Shown in pieces: positions 53,301 to 64,000 of a DNA stretch of 64,000 nucleotides (positions within the stretch are counted from its first letter, which is position 1; the number at the start of each line of letters is the position of its first letter). Source of the DNA: Atopsyche davidsoni. Its lineage: Eukaryota > Arthropoda > Insecta > Trichoptera > Hydrobiosidae. The position numbers were made by a program, and so were the translations under genes. The notes under the pieces were generated by a model, which searched no databases, was not told where the DNA came from, and saw only the letters and a list, made by a program, of their open reading frames with translations. Location of the stretch: positions 6,789,501 to 6,853,500 of the forward strand of contig JAILWY010000016.1 in the NCBI GenBank assembly GCA_022113835.1. The letters are read 5' to 3'.

Positions 53301-56300
53301 GCAATTGACTGGAGATTTTCGTCAGACACGTGCTAGAGCTTCACTTCAACCTGCGATTCCGAAAATCCGCCTAAGTGGAAGGCTGCATAACATTCTAACA
53401 GGAGTTAGGAAGGATTACAAAGTCTGTTCTCAAAAAAATAAACCCGGCAAAAGACATCAAACGACATACTTTTGTGATACTTGTCCCGAAAAGCCGGGCA
53501 TGCATCTCGGCAATTGTTACATGAAATATCATACAAAGCAAAATTACAAAGACTTATGTTTACGAACCTATCTTCGTAAAGATGTAAATATACATTAAAT
53601 ATTAAAATTAAAAAAATCATGTGTCAATTGTGTGTGTGAACATTTTAAGTTAGAGGTAAAAAATTCACCGAAAGTGATACGAAACGCTTCGAGTTGCTGA
53701 TTAGTCCGCGCGGAAACGGTCTCGAGCGCAAAGGGTTAAGCCAAATTTTTGAAAATCTGATAATTTTAGTTTAAAAACCTCTAGCATATCTAATTTTTCT
53801 TTCCTTAAATGAACTAGATATTTTAATTATTTTCATAGAATTTCCAATCTAAATCAGTAGGGAGCGGTACACAAAAAACAAAATATTGCTTGCCTATCTT
53901 AATCAATTTCAGCATTTTAATTTTTTTAAAGTATTATCTTCGTGATTTTTTTTTTAGTAAATCGATTGAATAACAATACATTGCTTAATTGCACTACCTT
54001 ATTCTGATTTTGCCAGGTGGCCAAAATGGAGATGGTGCACCTGAGAAACCCAGAGAATCTTACATTCCACCTGAGCCCACTAATGACGAAGGTGAAATGT
54101 TCGGTTCAGCCATCAGCTCTGGCATCAACTTCAACAACTATGACAGCATTCCTGTGCAGGTAACTGCTTTGTTGTGTCAAATTACTAGCTGCCAATGCAA
54201 CTACACAAATAAAGAATGAGAAGCTTTAGCACTCATTTTCAACTTATTTGCTGTATGAATGTGTACTTTTTATAACATCAATTTTGGACTAATTTAAATT
54301 AAATAAATTCATCCGCAGGATCTATCATATCTGTAGATTGTGATCAAAATTATTACAAAAGTGTGCTAAAAAATATGTACTACAAGATATTTTTTTTAAT
54401 GACAAAATAGCAAAAACTATAGCATTTCATTCATCCTAACCATGGTACACCAACTGCAAGCAGTCCCTGTGGCAGACTAGAGCAGTTTCAATTGCTCTGT
54501 CAAGGTTTTGGGACACACTTTGTCTTTTCCAAGAGCGATTACTTATACTTGCTGCGGAATGTACTTTTAGGTTACCGGGGATAACCAGCCCAAGGCAATC
54601 AGCAGTTTTGAGGAGTCTAATTTGAGGCGCCATCTACTTGAGAACATCATCAAGTCCGGCTACACTCGTCCAACACCCATTCAAAAGAACTCCATTCCCA
54701 TCATCATGGCCAATCGTGACCTAATGGCTTGTGCCCAAACTGGATCTGGAAAAACTGTAAAAATCACTAATGCTTTATTTGCAGCTTTTAACTATTGGAG
54801 ATTAAATTATCAAATATAATTTGAATTTTATATATATATACGAGGGCTGTTCAAATAGTATCGCAAATTTTAAATTTTCACGAGTTACGTGTATTCAATT
54901 TACGATTTTTTTTGTAGCATCATGTTGTTACTCATGTTTCTCATTTATACCGACAATTTCAGCCATTGTGGATGTTCAGTTAATTATTGACAGCTGCTTT
55001 TCTTGGACGTGTTTTGACTCGTCTTCGATTTTTGCCCATTCCAAAAAATGGAACAAAAAATCTGTACAAAATTGTGTGAAAAACAAAATTAAGTGCGTGG
55101 ACGCATACCGAATGTTGACTGTAGCATATGGTGAAGCCACATTGTATTGAAGCAACATTTACAGGTGGTTTAAAATGTTCTCAGAGGGCCGAGAAGATGT
55201 GAACGACGAAGAGCGTGCCGGACGCCCGAGCACGTACCAACTGATGAAAACATTGATAAAGTGAAGAAAATAGTATTGGCCAACCGTCGAATCACTCTTA
55301 GATAAGTTGCTGAGGACTTAAACATATCGATTGGCTCTTGCCATTCAATTTTAACCAATGATTTGGCCATGAGACGGATCGCTGCGAAATTCGTACCAAA
55401 ATTACTCAATTTCGACCAAAAACAGCATCGCATTACGATTGCTAAGGAGCTGTTTGACTCTGTCTGCGATGACCCAAATTTGTTTCAGAGGATCATGACT
55501 GGTGACAAAACATGGGTTTATGGTTTTGACATGGAAACTAAAGCTCAATCATCCCAATAGAAGCTGCCAAGTCCGAAAAAGGCGCGCCAAGTTTGCTTGA
55601 ATGTGAAGGTTTTGGTGACAGTTTTCTTCGATTGCAGGGGCATAGTGCATCATGAGTTCTTGCCACAAGGTAGAACGGTTAATAAGGAATACTACCTGCA
55701 AGTTATGCGCAAGTTGTGCAAACCAATCCGTCAGAAACGCCCACATTTGTGGAAGAACAAAAATTGGCTTTTGCACCATGATATCGCCCCTGCTCACACA
55801 TCGATGCTTGTGCGCGAATTTTTGGGCAAAAACAACACTAATAATGCCGCAGCCATCATATTCCCCAGATCTGGCCCCCTGTGACTTTTTCTTGTTCCCA
55901 AAACTGAAGAGGCACATGAAAGGATGATGTGCTTCGACGATTGGAAAATTCGTTGGAACAAGTGTATAATATCTAGTAGGGAATACTTTGAAGGGGACAA
56001 AATAGATATTTATGAATAAATAAATAATTTTATAAAAAAAACAAAATTCGCGATACTTTTTGAACAGACTACGTATGTATATGTATAATAATATGGTTGT
56101 ATGACATTCATACAACTAACCCTACTAAATAATTATAGATAATTAAATGTATTTCATAGCAATTGATGAAAAAACTTTTGAGTAAAATGATTATTCAAAT
56201 TAAATTATTGACAGCGGTTTAATGTGAAAATTAAATTTCACATCAAACAGTTGAAATAGGTGTCAATAGAAGCGATTAATATATCAATCAATTTAAATAT

Positions 56301-58900
56301 GTTTTTATTGTAGGCAGCATTTCTTCTGCCGATAATTCATAATCTGCTGTCGGAACCGGAGGATATGATTTTAACGCCAGAAGGATGTGCGCAGCCTCAG
56401 GTTATTATTATCTCTCCTACGCGGGAACTAACCAGTCAAATACATTCAGAGGCCCGCAAGTTTGCTCATGGCTCTATAATCAAAACCAAAGTTGTCTACG
56501 GAGGCACTGTCGTTCATCGCCATGGCCAGTCAGTGAGTGCACAGCTTTATTGTTGTATAGGTTTTGTAAACTTGCTGAGATTTAAATGCCATTTAACTGA
56601 AATATTTGTAGATTAAACTGTTTTTTGTGTGAATTGTTCTTGCTTCCTAAATAATAGCTTGGGATTTCAGAATGGCTGTCATTTGTTGGTGGCGACGCCT
56701 GGCAGGCTGCTGGACATGGTCGAAAGGAATCTCATCAACTTTGCATCTGTGAGATTTGTGGTATTGGATGAAGCCGACCGAATGTTGGATATGGGTTTCA
56801 TGAAAGACATAGACAAAATGATGGGACATCCCTCGATGGTGCCAACTGTAAGTCCACAAATTATGTTCGCTTATTCTGTATGTCATACCACTGCTGGTGT
56901 GCAAAGTGTTGCTCTTTTACTAATACACTTATCCACTTCTTGCTTGGTTCTCTTGTAAAATAAATATGTAAGATACAACTAATACAACATAATATTTTAT
57001 TTAATTTGTGTATTGTTAGATTTGAACTTCCACTGTTACTGTATTTTTTTTTTAAATTCTAGGAGCAGCGTACTACTCTCATGTTCTCGGCAACGTTCCC
57101 ACAAGACATCCAAGAGTTAGCCCTTAAATTCCTGAAAAGTGACTATCTCTTCATCTCAGTCGGTATCATCGGCGGGGCATGCAGGGATGTTGATCAAGCT
57201 TTTTACCAAGTAACAAAATACCAGAAGAGAGAAAAACTCAAGGAACTGTTGAACAATGAATGTAAAAAAATATTTATAAACAGCAGTGTAGTCTATACAA
57301 GCAGAAAACCATTGCACAATATTAAAAATTAATTTAATGTAAATGTGATTTGAAATTTTTCACTGAGTCAGCTTTAAATTTTTTTTTTAAATCTTTTGTA
57401 GAGTGCTCTGCCAAAGTTAAGTTTATATTTAAATATAGGTGTTAATTGTTCAAATCTTTATAACTTGAATAGCTCACTGGAGCAAACAAAAATTTTGATC
57501 TTTAAAATTTAAAATTTGGCGCACTTTAAAATTTGCTCATTTCATCTTTATTGTGTCAAACAAAATAGAGTTTTTACATTTTCAAATAATACAGTTTTTG
57601 TTTTAATTTGTTGCATTTGTAATTGATGTAATAGTACTAGTTGACAGACTGTTAGGATTTTTTATTGTGCCCAGAAAAGCAAACAAATATAGTAGAAGGT
57701 ATGTTCAAATCAAACACCCAAGAAGCCATCTACTCATATGAAACTAAAATATCATGTCTACTAAAATTTTACTTTTAACTTGTGAAGATTATATTTATTC
57801 TTTTTTTTCAATTGATTTTATGATGTAATATAAAACTCCTAGTCATTATATGTAGAAGATGAACTTTGGTAAGTCTTTAATAGTTAACATGCGCAATACA
57901 GGTACTGAGCGGACTCTGGTGTTTGTGGAGACAAAGCGTAATGCGGACTTCATAGCAGTGTTCCTATCAGAACAGCAATTCCCCACTACCAGCATCCATG
58001 GAGACAGACTGCAGCGAGAGCGGGAGGAGGCTCTCGCTGACTTCAAAGCTGGCCGTAAAAAATTGCTCGTTGCCACGGCTGTGGCTGCACGTGGCTTAGG
58101 TCAGCTCATCATTCTCTATCCAATATATACTCATGACACATCACACAAAAAATATCACTACGTCCATATTTACTCTTATGTACTATTATTATATATAGGT
58201 ATCACTTGTGCCATGTCTTATACCTATATATATATATAATTTTTTTATGTTGATTGACAATACGTATTTTAATCTTTTTTAGACATTAAAAATGTTGCCC
58301 ATGTCATAAACTACGACTTACCAAAAACAATCGAGGAGTATGTTCACCGAATTGGACGAACAGGCCGCGTGGGCAACCGAGGCCGAGCCACGTCACTGTT
58401 TGACCCTGACACTGACTCTGCACTGGCAGGAGTGCTAGTAAAGACACTGAAAGCTGCCGACCAACCTGTACCCGACTTTCTGAGTTCTGCTAGCTCTAGC
58501 GGAGGTGGCTCCTATTCTGCCCAGAATCAATTTGGCGGCCAAGACATTAGAGTAATCATTATTATTTTTATTAAATATCAAAAAATGTTTTGAATTCTCA
58601 TTCTATGTTTTAAATACAGCTAATTTTGGTAATTATTAAACTCTATAAAATATGAGCTAACTACACTGTTTCTTGTAAAAATAATGATTTTTCCACCTGA
58701 GACATATTTATTACTAAAGTCACCCCACTTATATGAATCATGCTCCATACTCTTTTTAATAAATAAATTCAGTCCCCAGTAACAATTAAAAATTAAACAA
58801 TTTTATTCTTCTTACATAAGATTCATGGGCTATTTTTTTTGTATTTCAGAATTATGACAATTCTACACCTGCAGTTGAAGAACCAGAAGAAATGTGGTGA
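50398..58900 (+). CDS. vas: Vasa, germline DEAD-box RNA helicase
   Basis: Thirteen coding exons: 50398-50424, 51044-51125, 51198-51254, 51977-52120, 52318-52380, 54017-54159, 54571-54756, 56314-56532, 56671-56847, 57063-57261, 57902-58099, 58283-58551 and 58850-58900; 1815 bases, 604 aa. The N-terminal quarter, spread over exons 3-5, is made of Arg-Gly repeats. The helicase core has Q motif GYTRPTPIQ, motif I AQTGSGKT, Ia PTRELTSQI, Ib TPGRL, II DEAD, III SAT, V ARGLD and [22 protein letters not shown] and a C terminus ending in acidic residues and Trp (PEEMW) separate Vasa from the close relative Belle/DDX3. Vasa remodels RNA in germ granules and the piRNA pathway. The ATG is one base into its exon, so upstream noncoding exons exist. 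Introns 3, 5 and 7 carry transposons. Confidence 0.95.
50519..50893. mobile_element. Possible decayed hAT-type element in vasa intron 1
   Basis: The left end CAGGGATAGTCAACTTTT and the following ACCGCCCACATTTG resemble the end of many hAT nonautonomous elements. A weak counterpart, AGTAGTCAATAGGGA, is at about 50874-50888. No clear 8-bp duplication was found. Confidence 0.3.
51548..51951. mobile_element. Degenerate piggyBac-type element in vasa intron 3
   Basis: The left end is TTAA followed by CCCTTTGCACTCTTTGA, the same first 12 bases as the element at 52698. The right side carries repeated CGCCTTTAG units and (reversed) CCCTTTTAACACAC. The right flank reads TAATTAA rather than a clean TTAA. 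About 404 bp, non-coding. Confidence 0.5.
52698..53735 (+). mobile_element. piggyBac-type element, internally deleted, TTAA-flanked
   Basis: The inverted ends begin CCCTTTGCACTCGAG and (reversed) CCCTTTGCGCTCGAG; TTAA flanks at 52694-52697 and 53736-53739. Directly inside the left end, ACTCGAGAGGTGCGGATTCC occurs twice, each followed by GCACCA and so containing the palindrome GGTGCGGATTCCGCACC. The 1038-bp element keeps only a transposase 3' fragment (53230-53598). It lies in vasa intron 5. Confidence 0.9.
53230..53598 (+). pseudogene. piggyBac transposase C-terminal fragment
   Basis: An open frame of 122 codons. It begins with sequence typical of the last part of the transposase ([20 protein letters not shown]) and continues to a cysteine-rich domain: [19 protein letters not shown] then [18 protein letters not shown]. 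The catalytic core is missing from the element, so it cannot move by itself. Confidence 0.85.
54841..56073 (+). mobile_element. Decayed mariner transposon in vasa intron 7
   Basis: The element is 1233 bp with inverted ends CGAGGGCTGTTCAAATAGTA and (reversed) CGTAGTCTGTTCAAAAAGTA, flanked by TA at 54839-54840 and 56074-56075. Transposase segments in the plus direction include [37 protein letters not shown] and [19 protein letters not shown], in different frames and with stops. It differs clearly from the mariner at 24345, so the two belong to separate lineages. Inactive. Confidence 0.9.
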
Positions 58901-61900
58901 ATAAGTTGTGTTGTAAGACTGAAAAGTGATTACAGTGTGATAATATTGATTATCATTAGTGGTTCATTAAAAAAAACTAACAGTGTTTCTTACATCATTG
59001 AACTTGACTGAAGAGCTCCTGTTTTTACATTTTTTTAGTAAGGAAAAATGTCTGTAAGATTTTTGAAGAAAATTTATTCAAATCATACATGTTTTAAATG
59101 TAATTGTAGAATCTAATGTTAAGTAACAAATAGATATATTATTTCCATCAGCAGTGACTTGCTCGAAATGACTTTATATTATTTATGAATAATAATCATT
59201 TTGCTGCTTTATAATTTTGGTTATTAAAAAAGTATTTTTCACAACTTTACTTTAACAAAATGATATTCTTTGAATATTATTCAGTTCCAACATTTCATAA
59301 TCACAAGAGGCTTATATTAAAATTATAGAATTATTATAATGGTAAAATTATAATTGAAATATAAATGTTAAGTCAACAAATTGACATCTTACTATATGTA
59401 TAGTATTTTTAGTGCATTGGGATGGTTGTAAATTTCCTAGGCTGATTATATTAGATTTTGAAAAGAGGTTAATATAAGTGTATACAAGCTGAGACGTTTC
59501 CTTACTTTATGTATTTTTAATTAAATACTTTAAACTTGATCCTTTTTTTGCGATGTAAACGCTTTTTTTTGTTGTTAAACATGACATAATTACACTAATA
59601 TTTCACTTCATTATTTTATTGTTCAATGTTGAGACAAATGTGTCAAGAAATGCTGTACATACTTAATTATCCCAAATACTTTATTTCGGTTAAGTGTCTT
59701 ATTTACTAAGTAAATAATACTATTATAGTTCGAAGCGGAGGACGGTTAAATTTAAAAAAAAATTATATTGATTGTGTAGTGGTCAAAATCCTAGACATTC
59801 GCCCTAGGGGTAGAGGTCCAAGACTGCTATGTGTTGATGAATAGTTTATTTTATAATATTAATAATTTTTGGTTCCTTGTCAAGATAGCAAAACAGTATT
59901 CTTGTCATTAATTTATATTACATAACTAAAAGGGTTATTTCAAAAATTATCTTTTCCTATATTTATACAAAAATTAAAGTATCAAGGATGAAAGGGTGAA
60001 TTTTCCAAATATATGTATTTCACGAAAATTTACTGGCTTTCATTGTTTAATAAAAAAAATAACATACTCTATGAGTTTGCCCTTGCATTTCTTGATTTAT
60101 TAATTATATTTAAAAATCCAGCAATGTGCAATGAAGACACTTGGGTACAACTTGGGTATTTTGTACTTTTTTATGAAACTAAGGAGAAACATGCTTCATA
60201 TGAGAAATGAGTCATGTTCATAGCCCAGGACCTTAGTAAAGCACTCTTCACTGGACTCCACTGTCTAAACATTCCCTAAAAAAAGCAATGTTGCATAGAA
60301 AAATTGTAATTGCAGGTGTAAAATGTGGAGGTGAATCCATCTGAAATTTGTGAGATTTAAATACTTTCATTGGAAATTATCATTTTAATCTAGCTGTTTG
60401 ATAAGTTGTTGCTGTATATTTTAGAAATGTCAGTAAAATAACATTATTTAATGTTAATTTAATTAATTGAATGGTTGACAAAGTCAGAATTAAGCACATT
60501 TATTTCAAATCCAGAATTTTTGAGTAAAATATTTAGACATTGTGTTTAAAATTAATTACTTTTGTAAATTTTAAAAAGTAAGTAGGGAGAAATTGAGTTC
60601 TGAAAAAAAAAATTAAAATGTTTTTTTTAAAGGAATAATCAGTTCCAATGTTAAGCCTGATTTTTTTGCTGATTGTGAGGTTTTGATCCAAGTTCAGAGA
60701 TTTTTTTATATGCTTTACTGATAATAAATTGGCTCCTAAGTTCAAAGGAAATATAGTTCTTTTAGAAAAAAGTCTCTGATTCATGAGTTCTGTGATTTTG
60801 CATAGAGTGAATGGTGAAGACAATAAATATGCTACAGCTGCCAAAAAATCTTCCTGTCCAACCTTTTCTTATCCTATTTCTCATCTATCAACCTGTATGA
60901 CTAGTGTGTTAATTGTTGCCAACAACATCTGATACCTCTGTGGGAAGCCAAAGTCTTCCCTTCCCTAGTCTGACTTGTTCAGTTGGCAATGTGATATTAA
61001 ATGGTAAAAAATGGCAACTTTACTTTTGTTTAATAAGATAAATTAATGACTACTTAACAAAATTTCTTTATTTTCTATTTTTGTCATGGGATTGTTCATA
61101 AAGGTTTATTGTAATATTTAAAAAATATATATGTTTAATTATAATACTAATGTTACCTTATATTTATATTTCTTTTGTACTTTATAGACATGTAATGTAT
61201 CTTCAAAAATTATTTAAAGTTGTATCTATATGATTAAGTATCTTGTTTACGAGTTATGTATAAAAGGTGCAAGTGATGTTAGACACTAATCTTGGACTTG
61301 CAAATTTTGTACATTGTACGCCATCAGTTCTTCTCTCTCTCTCTGACTCTCAAATTTCTTCGTTATCTTCAATGTGGTTTCATCTCCAATTATCATGGGC
61401 CACAAGTTTATATTCAGAAATATTAAAGCCTTTTGTTTTCATGCAGTGCCTATGTTTTAGAGGCATATATGAATATCTATGATATTTCCAAACATTTTGT
61501 ACCTGTCATGGATATTTTGAGAAAACTAAAATGAATAGTTTGAAATTCTGTAAATAATGCTCAAAGAGCAATCCAGTACTACTTGTTTTATAAATTTTGG
61601 TGCAATTGTAAAAGCTTCACTTGGGTTATATGGAAAATGTTGGATATTATTTGTGTAATAATAATTAAACAAGGTCAAGAAAAATTTGTTGATCCTTATT
61701 GGTATTATATTTTGCATTTTTAAAAATCTCATTTGTTATTTCTAGCCTGTAAGAATTTTCTTAATAAAACAGTATTCTTAGAAAAACATTATTTTAATAT
61801 TTTATAATTTCTTCCAATACAGGTAAATTTACAATTTAGTAAAATATTAACATTAACACCTATTTAAAAAAAAATGTAATAAAACTATGAATTTTGTATA

Positions 61901-62070
61901 TTACATTTATTTTATAGTTTGATCTTCAAATTTATCGGTTCGAGCTCTTGATAATTCTCACATCATAAAAAACATATTTCTATTAATAAATATATTGCAC
62001 AATATAAAAGTAGTAAAATTAATGGACGAGTAGATAGATTTTATTTTTAAAAAATCACAGCCTGATTGTC
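58901..62070. other. Long stretch without a recognised gene
   Basis: It lies between the convergent vasa and SLC46-like genes and contains their 3' untranslated regions. It is AT-rich; short open frames (for example 60013-60210 and 60533-60844) have low-complexity products without recognisable domains. A short CT-rich run is at about 61329-61350. I see no further structure. Confidence 0.5.
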
Positions 62071-63569
62071 TTATGTATTATGTATAGGTGTATAGTTGAT
62101 CACAGGGTAACGAGACATGAAAAAGTCAACAATCCTGAAACAAAAAGAGATAAACAAATATTTACTATTACATGCATCAGCGCAAATAGTACAAGACCCT
62201 AGTTCAATCTTCTATGCACACAGTTAATTATTGGTTTTGTTACGTTGGTTTTGTTTCGTTAATCAAAGCTAGAAGCATTAGAATATTGGGAGATTGATTT
62301 TTTTTGTTTTTTCAACGATTGTTTTTAATAATAAAATAGTAAGTACGTCACTGAAAAATACCTCACTATGGCACTCAAAGATATATATATATATTCAGAA
62401 TTAATTTCACATGCACCAAGAACAAGTTTACTGATAAAAATAAAATCTGTATAATATATTTTTAACCATCGCCTTAAACATCAAATAAATAAGTTAGTAA
62501 CATTTTTAGTGTTTTATCATATCAAAAAAAACTTACGATAACAGAATAAAACACAATCCATATATAGATGCCGTAACAATGTTGTATGCCCCAGGAAATG
62601 TATTCAGAGTGTTTTGATAGAGTATTCCGTAAAGTGGGGAAGACATGAGAGGAATGATTGCTTCCAGTGACGTAGTCAGGGACAAAACCTTTCCTACATC
62701 TTCTTTGGGAACAAGTTTTGATAGTAATGCCCTATTTAAAGGTCCGCTGACAGGTCTGAGGCATGAAACGGTGGTACCTAGAATCAAATATATGAAGTAT
62801 TGCAATGGTAAGAGGCAACATTTGTTAAATATTACACACACTGTTTTTGGTACACAAATTGGCTATGTATTCTTTCTTTTAAAAACTGCTCCGCTATTTT
62901 ATAATCATTATTATAAAATAACACTAAATAAGTGCTCCATTGAGCACTTATTTAGAGAGCTTTGCTAAATAACTGAAAATTGTTCACAATTATAATTGTA
63001 CATTCTTCAAAACAATGTGTACTCCACAACCTTATATGCATGTTGCACTTCCGCTTACTCAGATTGTTATGTTAAATGTTTATCATTATTATAATAAACA
63101 TTGTACTACTCCAATTATTTGAAAATGTATTATTTTTATGTAGTTAGATAAGTAATCAGTAAATAAAGAATTGATAACAATAAACTAGCATACCTAAGTA
63201 CATGTGCAATGACCTGGTGGCTAGTGCTGTTATCCCAGACTTGAGAGCGGCTGACAATACTGACACGCAGGATAATATAGAATCTCTTATTTCATAGAAT
63301 TTTTGGATTGCTGTTACAATTAAAATTCCAATTATCATGGTTAGTATATTATATGCGCTATATATAGAGTAGCTTTCCAGAGACCAGGATAATCTATTGC
63401 GAGTGAAGAGATAACTGACACCTGCATCTCCCTGCAGTCCAAAGATTGCAAGAGAAGATGACATCATAATGAGCCATATGATTAATCGGCGGTAGTTGGG
63501 TCTCTTCTTACAGCATGTTCTTAACATCTCCGAAACGAGCACCGGATCTATAAAACTTGTTCGAGGACC
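62071..63569 (-). CDS. SLC46-like MFS transporter (proton-coupled folate transporter family), 3' part
   Basis: Three exons are visible: 63569-63194, 62777-62537 and 62134-62071, ending at TAA 62071. Together they give 226 codons of the C-terminal half. The exon at 63569 begins after an AG acceptor, so the 5' half of the gene lies beyond the right edge of the window or was not found in the last 430 bases. Features: a cytosolic loop (RTCCKKRPNYRRL), then hydrophobic helices (IIWLIMMSSSLAIFGL, AYNILTMIIGILIVTAI), and a late segment typical of this family (CLRPVSGPLNRALLSKLVPK then DVGKVLSLTTSLEAIIPLMS). Such transporters couple proton entry to import of folates or other small solutes at plasma or lysosomal membranes. 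The substrate here is unknown, as insects have many paralogues. Confidence 0.82.
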
Positions 63570-64000
63570 CTTAAATTAACAGACTCAGTTAATTAGAAAA
63601 TAAATTCAGATTATCACATTATTTCAAATACTGACAAAGTTACATGTTATGATTACAAGTTAGCTAGATCAAATATAATGGTAAAATATGGGTGGTACAT
63701 TTTAAGAAAAAGTCAAATGAAGACCATTCATTGTCCGAGCTTTATACTATACATTTTGTTCTGGATTATTAAAATAAATAAAGATTTCTGATTTTAGATA
63801 GTAGAATATGTTTTTATTTATCATTTTATTAGTATTATATATTACTAGTCTTATGAATAGGAAACTTCCTACCCAAAAGTTGCAACATGAAAATTATAGA
63901 CTATAAACCAAATGCATTAGCATGAAATAAATGCTAATTTTAAATTAAATTGTTCAGATATTCTTGAATCAGTAAATTTACACGAGGGTATGCAAATTTC
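63570..64000. other. Intron or upstream sequence, nothing recognised
   Basis: AT-rich sequence upstream of the first visible SLC46-like exon, most likely an intron of that gene. No exon or repeat is identified. Confidence 0.4.

Noticed and set aside
55549..56115. 188-codon minus-strand open frame in the vasa intron
   Set aside because: It is antisense to a decayed mariner transposase and ends at the element; not a gene.
50398..58900. Belle/DDX3 (PL10) instead of Vasa
   Set aside because: Core signatures ([21 protein letters not shown]) and the short acidic C terminus ending in Trp fit Vasa; Belle-type sequences differ at these points.

Overview
The window is nuclear DNA of an insect, very AT-rich, with small GT-AG exons, introns full of short DNA transposons, and gene families typical of insects (ZAD zinc finger, vasa, Hopscotch-type JAK). 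A lepidopteran is the best guess from overall texture, but this is inference; no single base proves the order. Nothing in it looks bacterial, viral or organellar.

Layout, left to right. 1-6.35 kb: no gene recognised; one candidate MITE near 3.3-3.6 kb. 6.36-9.0 kb, minus: TPRA1/GPR175-like seven-pass membrane protein (6 coding exons, 383 aa). 10.4-14.2 kb, plus: secreted/ER cyclophilin B-type prolyl isomerase (4 exons, 209 aa) with a long first intron holding old repeat debris. 15.26-19.36 kb: a small hAT-like element with 8-bp target duplications, and next to it a nearly intact Penelope-like retroelement (RT plus GIY-YIG) with a 13-bp target duplication, 691-bp direct pseudo-LTRs and an inverted pseudo-LTR fragment at its 5' side. 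19.7-21.8 kb, plus: ZAD-C2H2 zinc-finger protein (528 aa, 7 fingers). 22.3-23.05 kb: a perfect 61-bp hairpin and a repeat split by an LTR-like insert. 23.25-28.36 kb, plus: PTCD2-like mitochondrial pentatricopeptide protein (9 exons, 372 aa) with a dead mariner in intron 3. 28.4-31.4 kb: no gene; one foldback repeat.

31.4-47.2 kb, minus: a complete Janus kinase (hopscotch type; 22 coding exons, 1091 aa, FERM-SH2-JH2-JH1). Its 8.6-kb intron between the SH2/linker exon and the JH2 exons holds, on the SAME strand, a whole second gene: a 10-exon, about 1370-aa type I membrane protein with four kringles, several domains resembling the Methyltransf_FA (farnesoic acid O-methyltransferase-like) fold, one thrombospondin type 1 repeat, two Ig-like domains, a membrane span and a 60-residue tail. 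I do not recognise a named family with this architecture; it is the most interesting object in the window.

50.4-58.9 kb, plus: vasa, the germline DEAD-box helicase (13 coding exons, 604 aa, RG-rich N terminus), its introns carrying two TTAA-flanked piggyBac-type elements and a dead mariner. 62.07-63.57 kb, minus: the 3' part of an SLC46-like (proton-coupled folate transporter family) MFS transporter, whose 5' exons lie outside the window.

The host genes do not form a pathway: they are ordinary neighbours with separate jobs (membrane receptor, ER folding, transcription factor, mitochondrial RNA, JAK/STAT signalling, germ line, transport). The unusual features are the nested receptor-like gene and the dense, datable layering of transposons. 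Exon borders were set by reading splice sites and keeping phase; all coding totals close in frame.
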